Of a stretch of 23,305 nt of DNA, positions 9,129 through 18,212 are shown in pieces. Position numbers and translations under genes: made by a program. The stretch spans positions 1 through 23,305 of the forward strand of contig JAUCBJ010003677.1 of NCBI GenBank assembly GCA_032718475.1, written 5' to 3'. The DNA is from Nemertoderma westbladi. Lineage: Eukaryota > Xenacoelomorpha > Nemertodermatida > Nemertodermatidae. Within the stretch, counting starts at the first letter, position 1, and every line of letters begins with the position of its first letter. The notes beneath the pieces were generated by a model. It was not told the origin of the DNA and did not search any database. It saw only the letters and a program-made list of their open reading frames with translations.

Positions 9129-9423
9129 GAAATACCCTGTCACTCGATACTACTTTTAGCTCCCTCGTTCCAAGGCATGCCTGCTAGCTATTGCCTAGCC
9201 TAACTGGAACAAGTCAAACACATCCCAGCACTAGTCAAACGCAGCAATTTAAAGAGCCAGACTTTGATTTATTTGTGTTTGGTTAAATTTCTTAAACCGA
9301 GTTTGTGATACAGTAGAATCGCTCAGTATTAATCTGTATCTCATAACTGAACATCGTGCTGCGCGAAGGCCCCACGAACGTGTAGAATGGAAGTGTAGGA
9401 TTTCGCCGGACACGAGAGCAGTA
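9129..9423. other. Short intergenic stretch
   Basis: No feature seen. The minus-strand frame 9249-9467 continues out of the LINE fragment below in another phase and does not look like coding sequence. Confidence 0.35.
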
Positions 9424-9783
9424 CTATACAGTACCTCGGTAACTGTTTGGTATTTTCTTTGGACCATTTCCTTTACTGTATATAAGGGGACGAGGTAAGA
9501 CAGGAGCTGCAGGACACAAGGCTGATGCGAAACACATTGAACAGAGCCAATAGAATAGGTTTTGGAGCAGGACGTAAAGTCCCTGTTTTAAATATTCCTT
9601 AGAGAGACCTTCAGGGCGACAGGATTTGTGGCCCGTCTGAGAGCTTATTGAGTGACATAATATTGACTCATTGATAGGTCTATCCAGATCTGGACAGCAG
9701 TTTTCAGGGAGAATTGTTAATTCGTTTGAAACATCTTTAGTGAGGAGAGATGAGAAATGGTCTAACCAGTCGGTCGAAAGCAT
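9424..9783 (-). pseudogene. Fragment of a third non-LTR retrotransposon (RT fingers region)
   Basis: A 119-codon frame reads WLDHFSSLL... RPINESI... GLSKEYLKQG...IYSKGNGPKKIPNSYRG and then stops. This matches the order of the segment before RT domain 1 in LINEs: the W..HF..LL linker, a G(P/L)..E.LK helix, and (P)IYKKG-(N)YRG at the start of the fingers. It resembles neither family A nor family B closely. The catalytic motifs should follow to the left on the minus strand, but the frame ends at SYRGTV and no FVDF or FADD is found, so it is a truncated relic. Confidence 0.7.
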
Positions 9784-10082
9784 CCATTGAGGATATTCCT
9801 AAATTACATGTATATGTCTGTCTGTCTCACATTCTTCTATAAGGTTATGCTCGCTTCTTAATTTATAGACTTGCTTTTCCTCTCTTATTAGTGCCTTGTA
9901 CGGTACTGTATATTCGTCGTTTGGAGTCACGTTATAAGACTCACAATGGGGTGGTGGTAGGTAGCCTTACTATAGTCCGGCATATATTGCATTTATACCT
10001 TGCATGGAAGTACAGTATATACTGCAGTAAATGTTTTAACTAATTCGGGTATAGGCAATATTCGGACTGATGCCAAACTGGC
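9784..10082. other. Intergenic stretch with short repeat trace
   Basis: The segment around 9914-9935 (cgtcgtttggagtcacgtta) matches the right end of dispersed repeat 2 (ggcgtttggagccacgttat at 18095). Nothing else is supported. Confidence 0.4.
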
Positions 10083-10436
10083 ATCATGGAGACACACCGG
10101 ATCTTTATAAGCAAAAGCGATACAGTTTTCGATCCCCAGGTCTGTTCCAGAACGTTTTTACTAACTATTATTCCAATGGGAGCAACGCCGTGTTTAAAAT
10201 TATAAAGTGCGCTATATCGTAACCATAATGAAGTTTTGTATAGTAAAATTAATTATTCCAAAATAAATTTTAACATTACGAAATGATTGTACATATACAT
10301 TATAAGTGATAGAAACTGCACAAATTATATTAGTTGCTGTATAAATAAATGTAAAAATGACATAAATTATGTTATAAAAAAGTTAGCTTATATTTATGGT
10401 GGCGTTTGGAGCCATGTTATAATAATATAACTAGGT
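10083..10436 (+). repeat. Dispersed repeat 2, longest copy (left and right halves)
   Basis: The left half (about 10083-10243) recurs inverted at 15675-15836; shared blocks include ttataagcaaaa, actattattccaatggga and gaagttttgtata. The right half (10266-10436) recurs in direct orientation at 17960-18128 with about six differences over 170 bp. No TIR, poly-A tail or ORF is visible. The much higher identity of the right half suggests that the two halves have different histories. Confidence 0.8.
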
Positions 10437-10487
10437 CTATACCAGGTCTATTTTTCGGGCAACCAACACAAGGAAAGCATAGCTATT

Positions 10488-10610
10488 AGCTTGAAAGGGA
10501 TACTGAACTTAATACGGTAGCAACGAAATTGTGACAACTATGGAGAATCTGGAAGGCTGGAAGGATCTCATTTCCACTTCCCGAGTTTGCTCGACCTAGT
10601 AGTAGCAGTA
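10488..10610 (+). pseudogene. Family A retrotransposon 3' end
   Basis: Encodes LERDTEL followed, after a small shift, by sequence ending in WKDLIST..VCST and TAG at 10597-10599. It is the same terminus as the reverse-oriented fragment at 13468-13590. The stop is followed directly by a short AGT/CAG triplet tail (tagtagtagcagtag). This fits RTE-type elements, which have very short 3' UTRs and simple-repeat tails. It is a severely 5'-truncated insertion. Confidence 0.8.
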
Positions 10611-10624
10611 GTTGCCATGGCAAC
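10611..10624. promoter_or_regulatory. Candidate RFX X-box
   Basis: GTTGCCATGGCAAC is a perfect 14-bp palindrome and matches the X-box recognised by RFX transcription factors, which regulate many ciliary genes in animals. It lies about 1.15 kb upstream of the ATG of the TMEM272-like gene and directly beside a retrotransposon tail. Occupancy and target are unknown. Confidence 0.5.
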
Positions 10625-11770
10625 GAGTAACTTTGAATAGAAATGGGCTATATATTAGCAGTAGTGTATAAGTTTGTTCACTACTGTAGTTGAGTTTAAC
10701 TAGTGAACAGTTAACAAGGGGACTAGTTGAGTTAACCCCCATCCCCACTATATCAAGTTTAAAGAAAAACATACAATAGGTTTTCGTCAGAAATGTTGAC
10801 AGTGTTTTTTCACTTAGCTGGTTTCAATATGTAAAAGTGCCCATTCGAAATTATATAAAGTTATCTAGAACAATACGTTTTTGACTGATAAAAGAGGTTG
10901 ACATGTTGTATGGCACATGCTTCCTCTAGCTGCAGACTATAGAACTGCGGGCCGATTTATTTATTTATATTTATTTATTATTATTAACAATTTACTACAT
11001 TTCTACATACAATGTAGAATGCAGACGGTGGTTGGACGGGTAGGCCCATTACACCAGCCACCGCTAGCATTGGTGTAGCTACACTGTAATTATTATAAAC
11101 CGCATTACATAACAAAAACTAAAACCTACTGTACGACCGAATATATCATATAATTAAGAGTAAAGTAATTGCAACTAGGGCCTATTGACACAGGTACACT
11201 GTAAGTATGTCTATATTGTAATAATTATTAAGTAAATGCACTTTTCCATATAGGGAACTAAAAATTGAAATTGAAAGTGTAAAAATTCTAACTAAGACAC
11301 AATTTCTATACAATAACAATCTGGTACTCTACAGTAATTATGCACTGTAAATAGCTATGCGGTGCGGGCGATCAACTTCCTCACAAAGTCATAGCATGTG
11401 GTCTATTACATACAGTATATGCCAAGCCAAAATTCTGCTTAAACGGATTAAGGTCAAACGAAATGGGCAAGCTTATCATAGACCAGTTTCAGTTTAACCT
11501 GTAGTTTAAACAGTAGGCCTATGCAGTACCGGCACATAATATTGCTGTAACTGAAAGTATTACCGTGCAGTTTATCTGTGTAGGCCTACCTGTGCGGTAT
11601 ACTAATAGGCCTATTGTATTGACAAACAGTAACAAAATTGTACTGCTGTAATGGGTTGGGTACGTACAGTCAGACAGTACCAGAAACATATGTAAATTCA
11701 GTACTTTAACAAACATAATAATTTAATTATACCTAAATAAATATAATATTAACATAGCATAGATCAGTAC
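10625..11770. other. Non-coding upstream region of the membrane-protein gene
   Basis: AT-rich, no supported ORF. It holds a TTTA-rich run (about 10958-10990) and a small inverted repeat (tacatttctaca/tgtagaatg near 10994-11020). The minus frame at 11519-11716 has no motif. A promoter for the downstream gene probably lies here; I cannot place a TATA box or initiator with confidence. Confidence 0.4.
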
Positions 11771-11794
11771 ATGGCTGATGGCCGACCAGCATAA
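11771..11794 (+). other. Overlapping upstream ORF (seven codons)
   Basis: ATG GCT GAT GGC CGA CCA GCA TAA starts seven bases before, and ends inside, the TMEM272-like coding frame, in a different phase. If the transcript starts upstream, this uORF could lower initiation at 11778. The two ATGs share a local gctgatggccga context, which looks like a tandem start. Confidence 0.45.
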
Positions 11795-12593
11795 TGAGGA
11801 GGAGGGCCTGTTAGCTGTAGGAATAGCACGAAAGTCTGTTGTAACAGAATTGTCGGAGTCACAAGAGATGCCGCAGATACGTCCTTCAGGCATTGTATTG
11901 GTAGCCGATGAGCAAACTCAACAACAGAACAGCCCAACGTCAGACAGCCAAAGCGACAACAAATCGCAGGACGACGTGTCTATTATAGAATGCCAATCGC
12001 CAAACATTTGCGATGCTGCTTCCCAAACAGATTTCCGTACCCAATCAAGCCATTCTGGGGATTCTGGAAAGACCATCAGCAAACCCGCACCCTGCCAACG
12101 TTGTGATCCAATTATTTCGGAATATTCAAGAATAATGAGTACCCAACCTCTAATAATAACTACGGCATTTCTCTTACTCGTCTCCCTAACGGAAATGATT
12201 GCAGGCACTGGATTTCACGAAGCTTGTAAATTCGAGTCGTACGCAAAATACTTAACAATATTCCATATTGCCTTTGGGATATACGGATGCGCATTCTATG
12301 GCAGTAAGCTGCGCCGCCAGCGCATATCCTTCCGAGGTGGTGTCCCTTACGATTCGGAGCGAAATTGTACCGAAATTAACACATGTGAATATGTGATAAA
12401 TGTATTCGCGTTCGGCTTGTTTATAGTCGGGAACTTTTGGTTGTTCACATCAGTTAAACCGGAGCAACGCGACGAAAGACTGCAAACATGCTACAAAGCA
12501 CTGTTTACATACTCCTATATTATAATAGGATTTCATTATCTATCCTTCTTAGTGCAATTTGTTGTCTGGCTCCGTTTTTCCGCCTTTCGATAG
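11778..12593 (+). CDS. Four-helix membrane protein, TMEM272-like
   Basis: Single-exon frame of 271 residues. Residues 1-120 are hydrophilic and disordered, rich in Ser, Gln and Asp, with a CQRC pair (106-109) just before the membrane. Four hydrophobic segments follow at about 123-145, 158-178, 204-225 and 241-265. The membrane part follows the TMEM272-like pattern: a Cys soon after helix 1 (C150), a G.(Y/F)G motif in helix 2, FxxxLFIVGNFWLF in helix 3, and a Cys before helix 4 (C238). With the N-terminus inside, C150 and C238 would both face outward and could pair; NCT at 196-198 would then be cytosolic and unglycosylated. The function of the family is not known. ATG 11778 is chosen as the first in-frame start. 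No introns or clear polyadenylation signal are visible within 400 bp downstream. Confidence 0.82.
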   Translation: MADQHNEEEGLLAVGIARKSVVTELSESQEMPQIRPSGIVLVADEQTQQQNSPTSDSQSDNKSQDDVSIIECQSPNICDAASQTDFRTQSSHSGDSGKTISKPAPCQRCDPIISEYSRIMSTQPLIITTAFLLLVSLTEMIAGTGFHEACKFESYAKYLTIFHIAFGIYGCAFYGSKLRRQRISFRGGVPYDSERNCTEINTCEYVINVFAFGLFIVGNFWLFTSVKPEQRDERLQTCYKALFTYSYIIIGFHYLSFLVQFVVWLRFSAFR

Positions 12594-12980
12594 GTGTCAA
12601 AAAGTACATTACATACTTTCAGAAATTGTCTTCCCTTACTTTAATTATTTGTATTTACGTGCAATAGGAAACTAAATTCTACTAATGTAAACCGATCTAC
12701 AGTGTAGTGCATTTTATTTTGTAATATTGTACAGTAGGTACTGTAGAATGCCTATAATACAGTATCTCGGCGCCATTTTAGGCCTATTGATTCATTAACA
12801 ATGCAACACGGTTTGTACAATTCATTATTTTAATTTTCAGATATCACAACCACCCCCACCCCCCACACCAACCACCCCCTTATATTTGAATTATGATTAC
12901 GCTTTTTTATGGAGCTTTTTCATAAGATAGCCAAGGATAGCGGTTGAATGTTAAAAGTAGGCCTAAATAATAGTTAGTTG
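12594..12980. other. 3' flank of the membrane-protein gene
   Basis: AT-rich, with a C-rich run (about 12851-12880, cacccccaccccccac). No canonical AATAAA is seen. Nothing else is supported. Confidence 0.4.
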
Positions 12981-13207
12981 TGGGGCGAGCCACGAAAGTA
13001 ACCGAGCTTATCATACGGGACGGGTATAACTTACCTCAACCCTATGTCTGTAGATCCCAATATTTAAACGTTAATAACTCAGCCAATAGGCCTACTCGAT
13101 GAAATCTAACCAAACGTGGTATAGCCTACACAACAGGTAGTCTGGCAAAATGATCACAAATTTTCGAGTTAGGATTTTTGTGATCTTCGAGAAGCTAATA
13201 GCAGAAA
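12981..13207 (+). repeat. Dispersed repeat 1, copy 2
   Basis: Same block order as 8911-9128, starting tggggcgagccacgaaagta and ending with the gagaagctaatagcag block. Estimated identity is around 70-75%, with small indels, one of which carries a TAGGCCTA palindrome (13087) absent from copy 1. Confidence 0.75.
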
Positions 13208-13467
13208 TGTATAATCAACCTTTAAGTTTCCGAGAAGTTAATATTTATATTTTAAACAGTAAGTACAATGGGTACTACGGATGAGTCACAGTGGCATTCC
13301 AAATTGTACTTATTCGCCTTTGCAGAATACTGCTTGAGTGTTTAACTGGTTAGTAATCATGGTAAACTTGTTTCAGTTTCAGTGGGCTTAATCTGTACTG
13401 TACTGTAGGGACAACGGTATAGAGTACCTAACAAAAAATATAAAAAACTTATTTTGACTGTTGCGTC
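13208..13467. other. Short intergenic stretch
   Basis: No feature recognised. It ends at the triplet tail of the adjacent minus-strand retrotransposon. Confidence 0.35.
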
Positions 13468-14100
13468 TGCTACTTACTACTAAGTCGAGCGAACTTGGAC
13501 AGTGGAAATGAGATCCTTCCAGGCTTCCCGATTCTCCATAGTTATCGCAAATTCGTTTCTCCCAAGTTCAGTATCCCTTTCAAGTTGATCTATATACAGT
13601 ATGTTATGGCCGGTCGTCCACGACTACGATTTCCATGAGTTGGTTGACAGAAGAGTAGATCTGGTATGGTATGATCACATCTTTACTTTTCCAACAGTGC
13701 CCACTATCTTAATCTGCGTTCACGGAGAGTGGTTGAAACGGGTGGAATTGTACAGTATCATAAATCTCAGTGTCTGTCATGTGTTGATTCCAGCTGATGT
13801 TTAGTGCTACCCTTAGTAGTCTCTTCTAGTCTTGTGTAGCAACCATCAATTCGGTGTTTCGTGTTTAAGTGATTTCGACTTTACACTAAGTGTAAAGTTA
13901 TGGCTTGAAAGAACTTGGTCTCCAGATACCTGTTGAGGTCTGATATGGTATGCATTTTTGATAGAGCTTCATGCCTTTGCTTTCCTAACTTCTATGTCTT
14001 TTTTGCGTATCACTATCCATGACCCAAGAAGGTTCTGGAAGCCTAGGGTAGTACTCCATCAACATTAAATGGCATGGAGTTTTTGTATGCAACTCAAATT
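13468..14100 (-). pseudogene. Family A retrotransposon fragment, C-terminal region
   Basis: On the minus strand, segments match family A in order: the mid-thumb region (gacatagaagttaggaaagc, compare 6838), the ctgaagactaag-ttctttcga segment, then LLRVALNISWNQHMTDTEIYD, a GNRSRGRPAITY block, QLERDTEL and WKDLIST ending with TAG at 13482-13480. It therefore covers the C-terminal end missing from the 5043-7025 copy. Several stops, deletions (one near 14065-14080) and a 21-bp palindrome (13878-13898) interrupt it. After the stop comes a short triplet tail. Confidence 0.85.
13878..13898. repeat. Perfect 21-bp palindrome inside retrotransposon relic
   Basis: ACTTTACACT and AGTGTAAAGT flank a single A. 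It lies where the family A copy at 5043-7025 has LYGGETWTLT-coding sequence, in a poorly aligned part of the relic, so it is either an insertion scar or a local rearrangement. Confidence 0.6.
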
Positions 14101-14429
14101 GTTGCGGCTATAGACATACTAATCGCTAATCGGAACAGAGACAGTAAATACTTTCAGTTTCGACTTTCATTATGCAGCTACTGTATTTCGCGATAAACTG
14201 AAATGTCATACCCTAGGCCTACTGGTAGCGCATACCACAGATAGTCGTACACTGTTACTGCCATATTGGGAGCAATACAAATGTAAAGATAATTGAATTT
14301 ATTAATTAAATTTTTGGAACATTTACTACATCACCATGAGAGATTTGAACTTGTTGAAAACCACAGGTGCCTGCACGTCGCTCTTCTAGCATGTTAGTCG
14401 TGAAATTAGTTTCAAAACTGTCAAAGAGT
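14101..14429. other. Intergenic stretch
   Basis: No feature recognised; AT-rich with one TAGGCCTA-type palindrome near 14215. Confidence 0.35.
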
Positions 14430-14810
14430 TTGGGTTCCTTGTTTCAAAAACAATGAATACATCTCTAATCTAACACTATAAAACATTGGAGGTGTTTCAT
14501 TAGTTGACTAGCTTGACACTTGAATGGAACTTAGTAGGACATTGCTTTCGCCGTGGGACCAGCCAGTGCATAATCTTGCGCTTTGGCGGCCTCATGGAGC
14601 GAATAAGCATGGTGGACAGCCCATGACTTTCTTGAGACGCATCTTAAAGGACACTGCCCTTGAAGATACGGATGATCTAACAAATGTCATGTGTTTATAG
14701 GGAGTTGTGGCCGCGCAATTCTGTCGACAAGACGGCACAGCATTCTTAATATATAAGCCTAGAGTATGTAATATATATAACGTACCTGCAATGCAGCATG
14801 CCGATAGTAG
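14430..14810 (+). pseudogene. Family B retrotransposon 3' end, decayed
   Basis: Matches about 22384-22741 of the family B copy: gggttc-ttgt-tca near 14432, aacattggaggtgt, aggacattgctttcgccgtg, cataagcatggtggacagcccatgac and gcacagcattctt. Frameshifts and stops are present, and a piece near 14535 is deleted. Both copies end with gcaatgcagcatgccgat, so this is the true 3' end. Between the stop and that terminus this copy has about 35 extra bases. Confidence 0.88.
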
Positions 14811-15674
14811 GTATTATAGTCAAAGATACAGTAGAATTGTTAATGGATATTTTGATATCACTGCAGCCATCTTTCTCTCACGTTTTATGTATAACATAAA
14901 ACATGTCCCTGTCATACGCCATGTTTTTTAAAATAATAATTCTAGAATGATCATGTCATTGCTTCCATACATTGATACAAATTTAAATTGATTGTGATAC
15001 AGTGATTCAGATACAGTTGATGTGTTGTAGTACCGATGATGGCTGAGAGCCTGGCTTTTTTTCAATCGATTTCAGGAATGATAAATGGTAAAGTCAATAA
15101 AATTTCTAAATAATTTGACATAGATGTAGGCCGGCAGATGTACCGTTTTTTTCATTGAACCTTGCATGGGAGTATATGTTTAGGGAGGTTTTGGTGAAAA
15201 ATGTTATTGTGATCACCAATCCGACTGATGCTCATCTTGCATTATTGAAATTGTCCCCAGGAACGGTTAAGACAGTTCATCGGATTGTTTCCATATTTTA
15301 GTAATAAATTTACATTTGAAAATGAACAAATATGGTAAGCCTACTTTGTTTCCATTACAATTAATTATTAGTTATTGAAAAAAAAATTTATCTTGAGCGC
15401 TCTTAATAATTTTCTAGAGCGCTCTACTTATTTCATTTCAGTCACCTCACATATTTTTGCTGGTGACGATTATGTAAAGTGTTGTTATTGAATGTAATGG
15501 CTTGAAGTTGAATTTAATACAGCCATTGTAATTGTGGTGTGGGTTGGTTTTTTTTACATATAGGCCAGGCCTTCAGTATTAGGCCTTCAGTATTAATGAT
15601 ACAACCAGGAATTTAAGATTGATGTTGATGCAATGATATGTTATTATTTAATTTATTTTTTTATCTACCTTATG
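14811..15674. other. Intergenic stretch
   Basis: AT-rich, no supported gene. Small features: two gagcgctc-type palindromes (about 15394-15427) and a 16-bp tandem duplication (aggccttcagtatt, about 15570-15597). The frame 14707-14931 is continuous with retrotransposon debris and is not called. Confidence 0.4.
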
Positions 15675-15836
15675 TACAGTATACAAAACTTCGTTTACTA
15701 AATAGCACACTATTTAATTTGGAACCGTGGCTGGGCTGGCTGTTCCCATTGGAATAATAGTGAGTAAAAATGAAACTCACCTCTGGGGGATCGAAATTCG
15801 TTAAGATTTTGCTTATGAAGTCATGATCTGGATGAT
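15675..15836 (-). repeat. Dispersed repeat 2, left half, inverted
   Basis: Reverse complement of about 10083-10243, sharing ttcccattggaataatagt (15745-15763) and ttttgcttatgaa near 15806. Divergence is clearly larger than for the right-half pair. It lies about 430 bp upstream of the kinase gene. Confidence 0.7.
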
Positions 15837-16265
15837 ATAACAGTACTGGAATACTGCAATATAACGTTTGTACCTGTATTTTATATTACCCATCGCACAT
15901 TGATTTTACTTATTATTTTGTAATATTAACTAATAATTTATTTATTACAATATTACTTTAGTATAATTAATTGTAAAACATTATAATATCATCATTGACA
16001 TTATACATGATCATCATCATACATCATATATTCGCATACTGTCAGACTGTAGCAGGTAAATTATTCCAGCACAAGACGTTAGTTAAGAACGCCGTGTTCC
16101 AGCAGTATCGCATCAGTTATTACGGCTGGTACGTCAGTCAGTACGTACACAATCACCGCAGTTGGTTGTCTTTAATAATTGATGGCAAATGCCAAATGGT
16201 ACCGGTAGATTATTTTACTGTAGTGCTGTGGGTATTGTTCATGTTGTTATTGATTTGTGGAAGTC
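15837..16265. other. Upstream region of the kinase gene
   Basis: AT-rich up to about 16030, then more balanced. In the kinase frame a TGA lies at 16251-16253, so translation cannot start before 16254. A frame at 15995-16315 overlaps the kinase start in another phase and has no motif. No promoter element can be defended. Confidence 0.4.
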
Positions 16266-17216
16266 ATGGAACTCAGAGTTGGTGGGAAATATCGCCTGGG
16301 GCGGAAGATCGGTAGCGGCTCCTTCGGCGACATTTATTTGGGTACGAACGTAAAACAGGGCGAAGAAGTCGCAATCAAACTGGAGTGCATAAAAACCAAA
16401 CACCCGCAACTGCATGTCGAGAGCAAATTCTATAAAATGATGCAGGGCGGAGTGGGAATCCCAACGATTAAATGGTGCGGGGCAGAAGGTGATTACAACG
16501 TTATGGTGATGGAGTTACTAGGCCCTTCTTTGGAGGATTTATTCAATTTTTGTCAACGGAAATTTTCTCTAAAAACGGTTTTACTGTTGGTAGATCAACT
16601 AATCTCTCGTATCGAATATATCCACAGTAAAAGCTTTATCCACCGCGATATTAAACCCGATAACTTCCTTATGGGACTCGGAAAGAAGGGGAATCTCGTC
16701 TACATTATAGATTTCGGTTTGGCGAAGAAATACCGCGAATCCCACTCCCACCAGCACATACCCTACAAAGAGAATAAAAACCTGACCGGAACTGCCAGAT
16801 ACGCGAGTATAAACACTCATCTCGGGATAGAACAGAGTAGACGAGATGATTTAGAGTCTTTAGGCTACGTTCTGCTTTATTTCAACACTGGTAGTCTCCC
16901 GTGGCAGGGATTAAAAGCGGCGACAAAACGTCAGAAGTACGAGAGAATCAGCGAGAAGAAGATGTCGATATCCATCGATGGTTTGTGTCGGGAGCATCCG
17001 TTGGAGTTCGCTCGCTATCTCACCTACTGCCGACAGTTACGGTTCGACGAGAAGCCGGACTACTCGTACCTCCGTCAGTTATTCCGCAATCTCTTCCACC
17101 GTCAGGGATACACCTACGATTACGTGTTCGATTGGAATGTGCAGAAATTTGGTGCTTCCGTTGATAAACTCGCTAACCCGAATCCCGGCAGTTTTATTAA
17201 AGACGCTTTAGGCTAA
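16266..17216 (+). CDS. Casein kinase 1 delta/epsilon-type serine/threonine kinase, intronless and tail-less
   Basis: 316 residues from ATG at 16266 ([19 protein letters not shown], as at the start of CK1 delta/epsilon). An in-frame TGA sits 15 bp upstream. All catalytic parts are intact: Gly loop GSGSFG (16-21), Lys in AIK (38), HRDIKPDN (Asp128), DFG (Asp149), the CK1-specific GTARYASIN segment with the phosphate-binding Arg, and [16 protein letters not shown]1 enzymes phosphorylate primed Ser/Thr sites in Wnt, clock and vesicle pathways. The protein ends about 24 residues after the catalytic domain. Animal CK1 delta/epsilon normally continues about 100 residues into an autoinhibitory phosphorylated tail, so this enzyme should lack that brake. 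No intron is present although relatives are multi-exonic; a retrogene is likely. The uninterrupted frame argues that it is used. AATAAA follows at 17315. Confidence 0.95.
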   Translation: MELRVGGKYRLGRKIGSGSFGDIYLGTNVKQGEEVAIKLECIKTKHPQLHVESKFYKMMQGGVGIPTIKWCGAEGDYNVMVMELLGPSLEDLFNFCQRKFSLKTVLLLVDQLISRIEYIHSKSFIHRDIKPDNFLMGLGKKGNLVYIIDFGLAKKYRESHSHQHIPYKENKNLTGTARYASINTHLGIEQSRRDDLESLGYVLLYFNTGSLPWQGLKAATKRQKYERISEKKMSISIDGLCREHPLEFARYLTYCRQLRFDEKPDYSYLRQLFRNLFHRQGYTYDYVFDWNVQKFGASVDKLANPNPGSFIKDALG

Positions 17217-17820
17217 GCCCGACGCCGATAATCAAACACCGCTTCTCTTTTTTCCATTTACAGGTTTCTGCTTCTCGTTTTATTGATATTGAATAATCTT
17301 TTTTTTTCTATTAGAATAAAGTTGTCAGTAAATGTTTAATTTAAACAGATATTTGGATAAACAACACTATTGTAACTGAGAAGAAGCGATGTTATTGAAT
17401 TGCTTTGGTGTTGTTAAACCTACTGTAAGTCAGGTTTAAATTACATATTTATTTTATGATGTTAAACCAAGCAAGATAATCAATAAATTAATAATTTTCC
17501 ATATTATGCAGTTTATGTTTATTATAATTATTGTCCTCCATGTTTTAAGCTTTTTAACAATTCAATGTATTTCTGTAGCAGAGCCTCTCTAATCGGAGGG
17601 GTAGATTTTTCTGTTCAGTTTTTATTTTGTCATTTGTGTTAGAATAGTATAAGTTATTGGGATACAACCTTGGGAGTTTACGATTGCTAAGTAAGCCACA
17701 ATTCGAAATGAAACAAATTTATTTTCTCTTTTGAGAATTACTTTTTTACAAACTTCTTCAGTGATATGAAATTAAATATACAGTAAAAATGTAAATAACT
17801 ATTTACAAACTTGTGTATAA
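17217..17820. other. 3' flank of the kinase gene
   Basis: Probable 3' UTR followed by AT-rich sequence. A pyrimidine-rich tract ending in ttccatttacag (about 17251-17262) resembles a splice acceptor; it follows the stop codon and may be a chance match. No poly-A remnant or flanking duplication of a recent retrocopy is seen. Confidence 0.45.
17315..17320 (+). terminator. Polyadenylation signal AATAAA, kinase gene
   Basis: Canonical hexamer about 100 bp after the kinase stop codon, followed by a T/G-rich stretch (gttgtcagtaaatgttt) suited to a downstream element. Confidence 0.55.
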
Positions 17821-17930
17821 AGTAGCACTTTATACAGTGTGATGATCCCAGTGGCTTTGTTACACGAACGAACGTTAGTGAGTGAGTGAAAATAAAGCCA
17901 CGAGGATCAGAACACTGTAAAGTACTTTGC
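17821..17930. repeat. Imperfect inverted repeat (hairpin)
   Basis: The left arm 17821-17858 (…cagtgtgatgatcccagtgg…) pairs with 17894-17930 (…ccacgaggatcagaacactg…) over about 37 bp with a few mismatches and a one-base bulge, around a 35-base loop. The stem size suits either a MITE-like foldback or a precursor hairpin for a small RNA. I recognise no known microRNA in it. Confidence 0.65.
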
Positions 17931-17959
17931 AACAAGTACGTTTTGTCGTTTTATTTCAA

Positions 17960-18128
17960 AATTTTAACATTACGAAATGATTATACATATACATTATAAG
18001 TGATAGAAACTGCACAAATTATATTAGTTTCTGTATAAATAATTGTAAAAATGACATAAATTATGTTATAAATAAGTTAGCTTATATTTATGGTGGCGTT
18101 TGGAGCCACGTTATAATAATATAGCTAG
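17960..18128 (+). repeat. Dispersed repeat 2, right half
   Basis: Nearly identical to 10266-10436 (aattttaacattacgaaatg … tggagcc-cgttataataat), about 96% over 170 bp. It starts about 640 bp after the kinase polyadenylation signal. Confidence 0.88.
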
Positions 18129-18212
18129 GCCCTACTGGTTATTAATAGCTATACCCCGCCTACCGGTAGGTAATGCAGTTGGCCTATCTGGCTGTCAGGC
18201 AAATTTCCACCT

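Noticed and set aside
16257-16265. Kinase start at the GTG at 16257
   Set aside because: Eukaryotic initiation and alignment to CK1 delta/epsilon (MELRVG) favour the ATG at 16266.
17251-17262. 3' splice site after the kinase stop codon
   Set aside because: A pyrimidine tract with AG is common by chance and there is no matching donor in the kinase frame.
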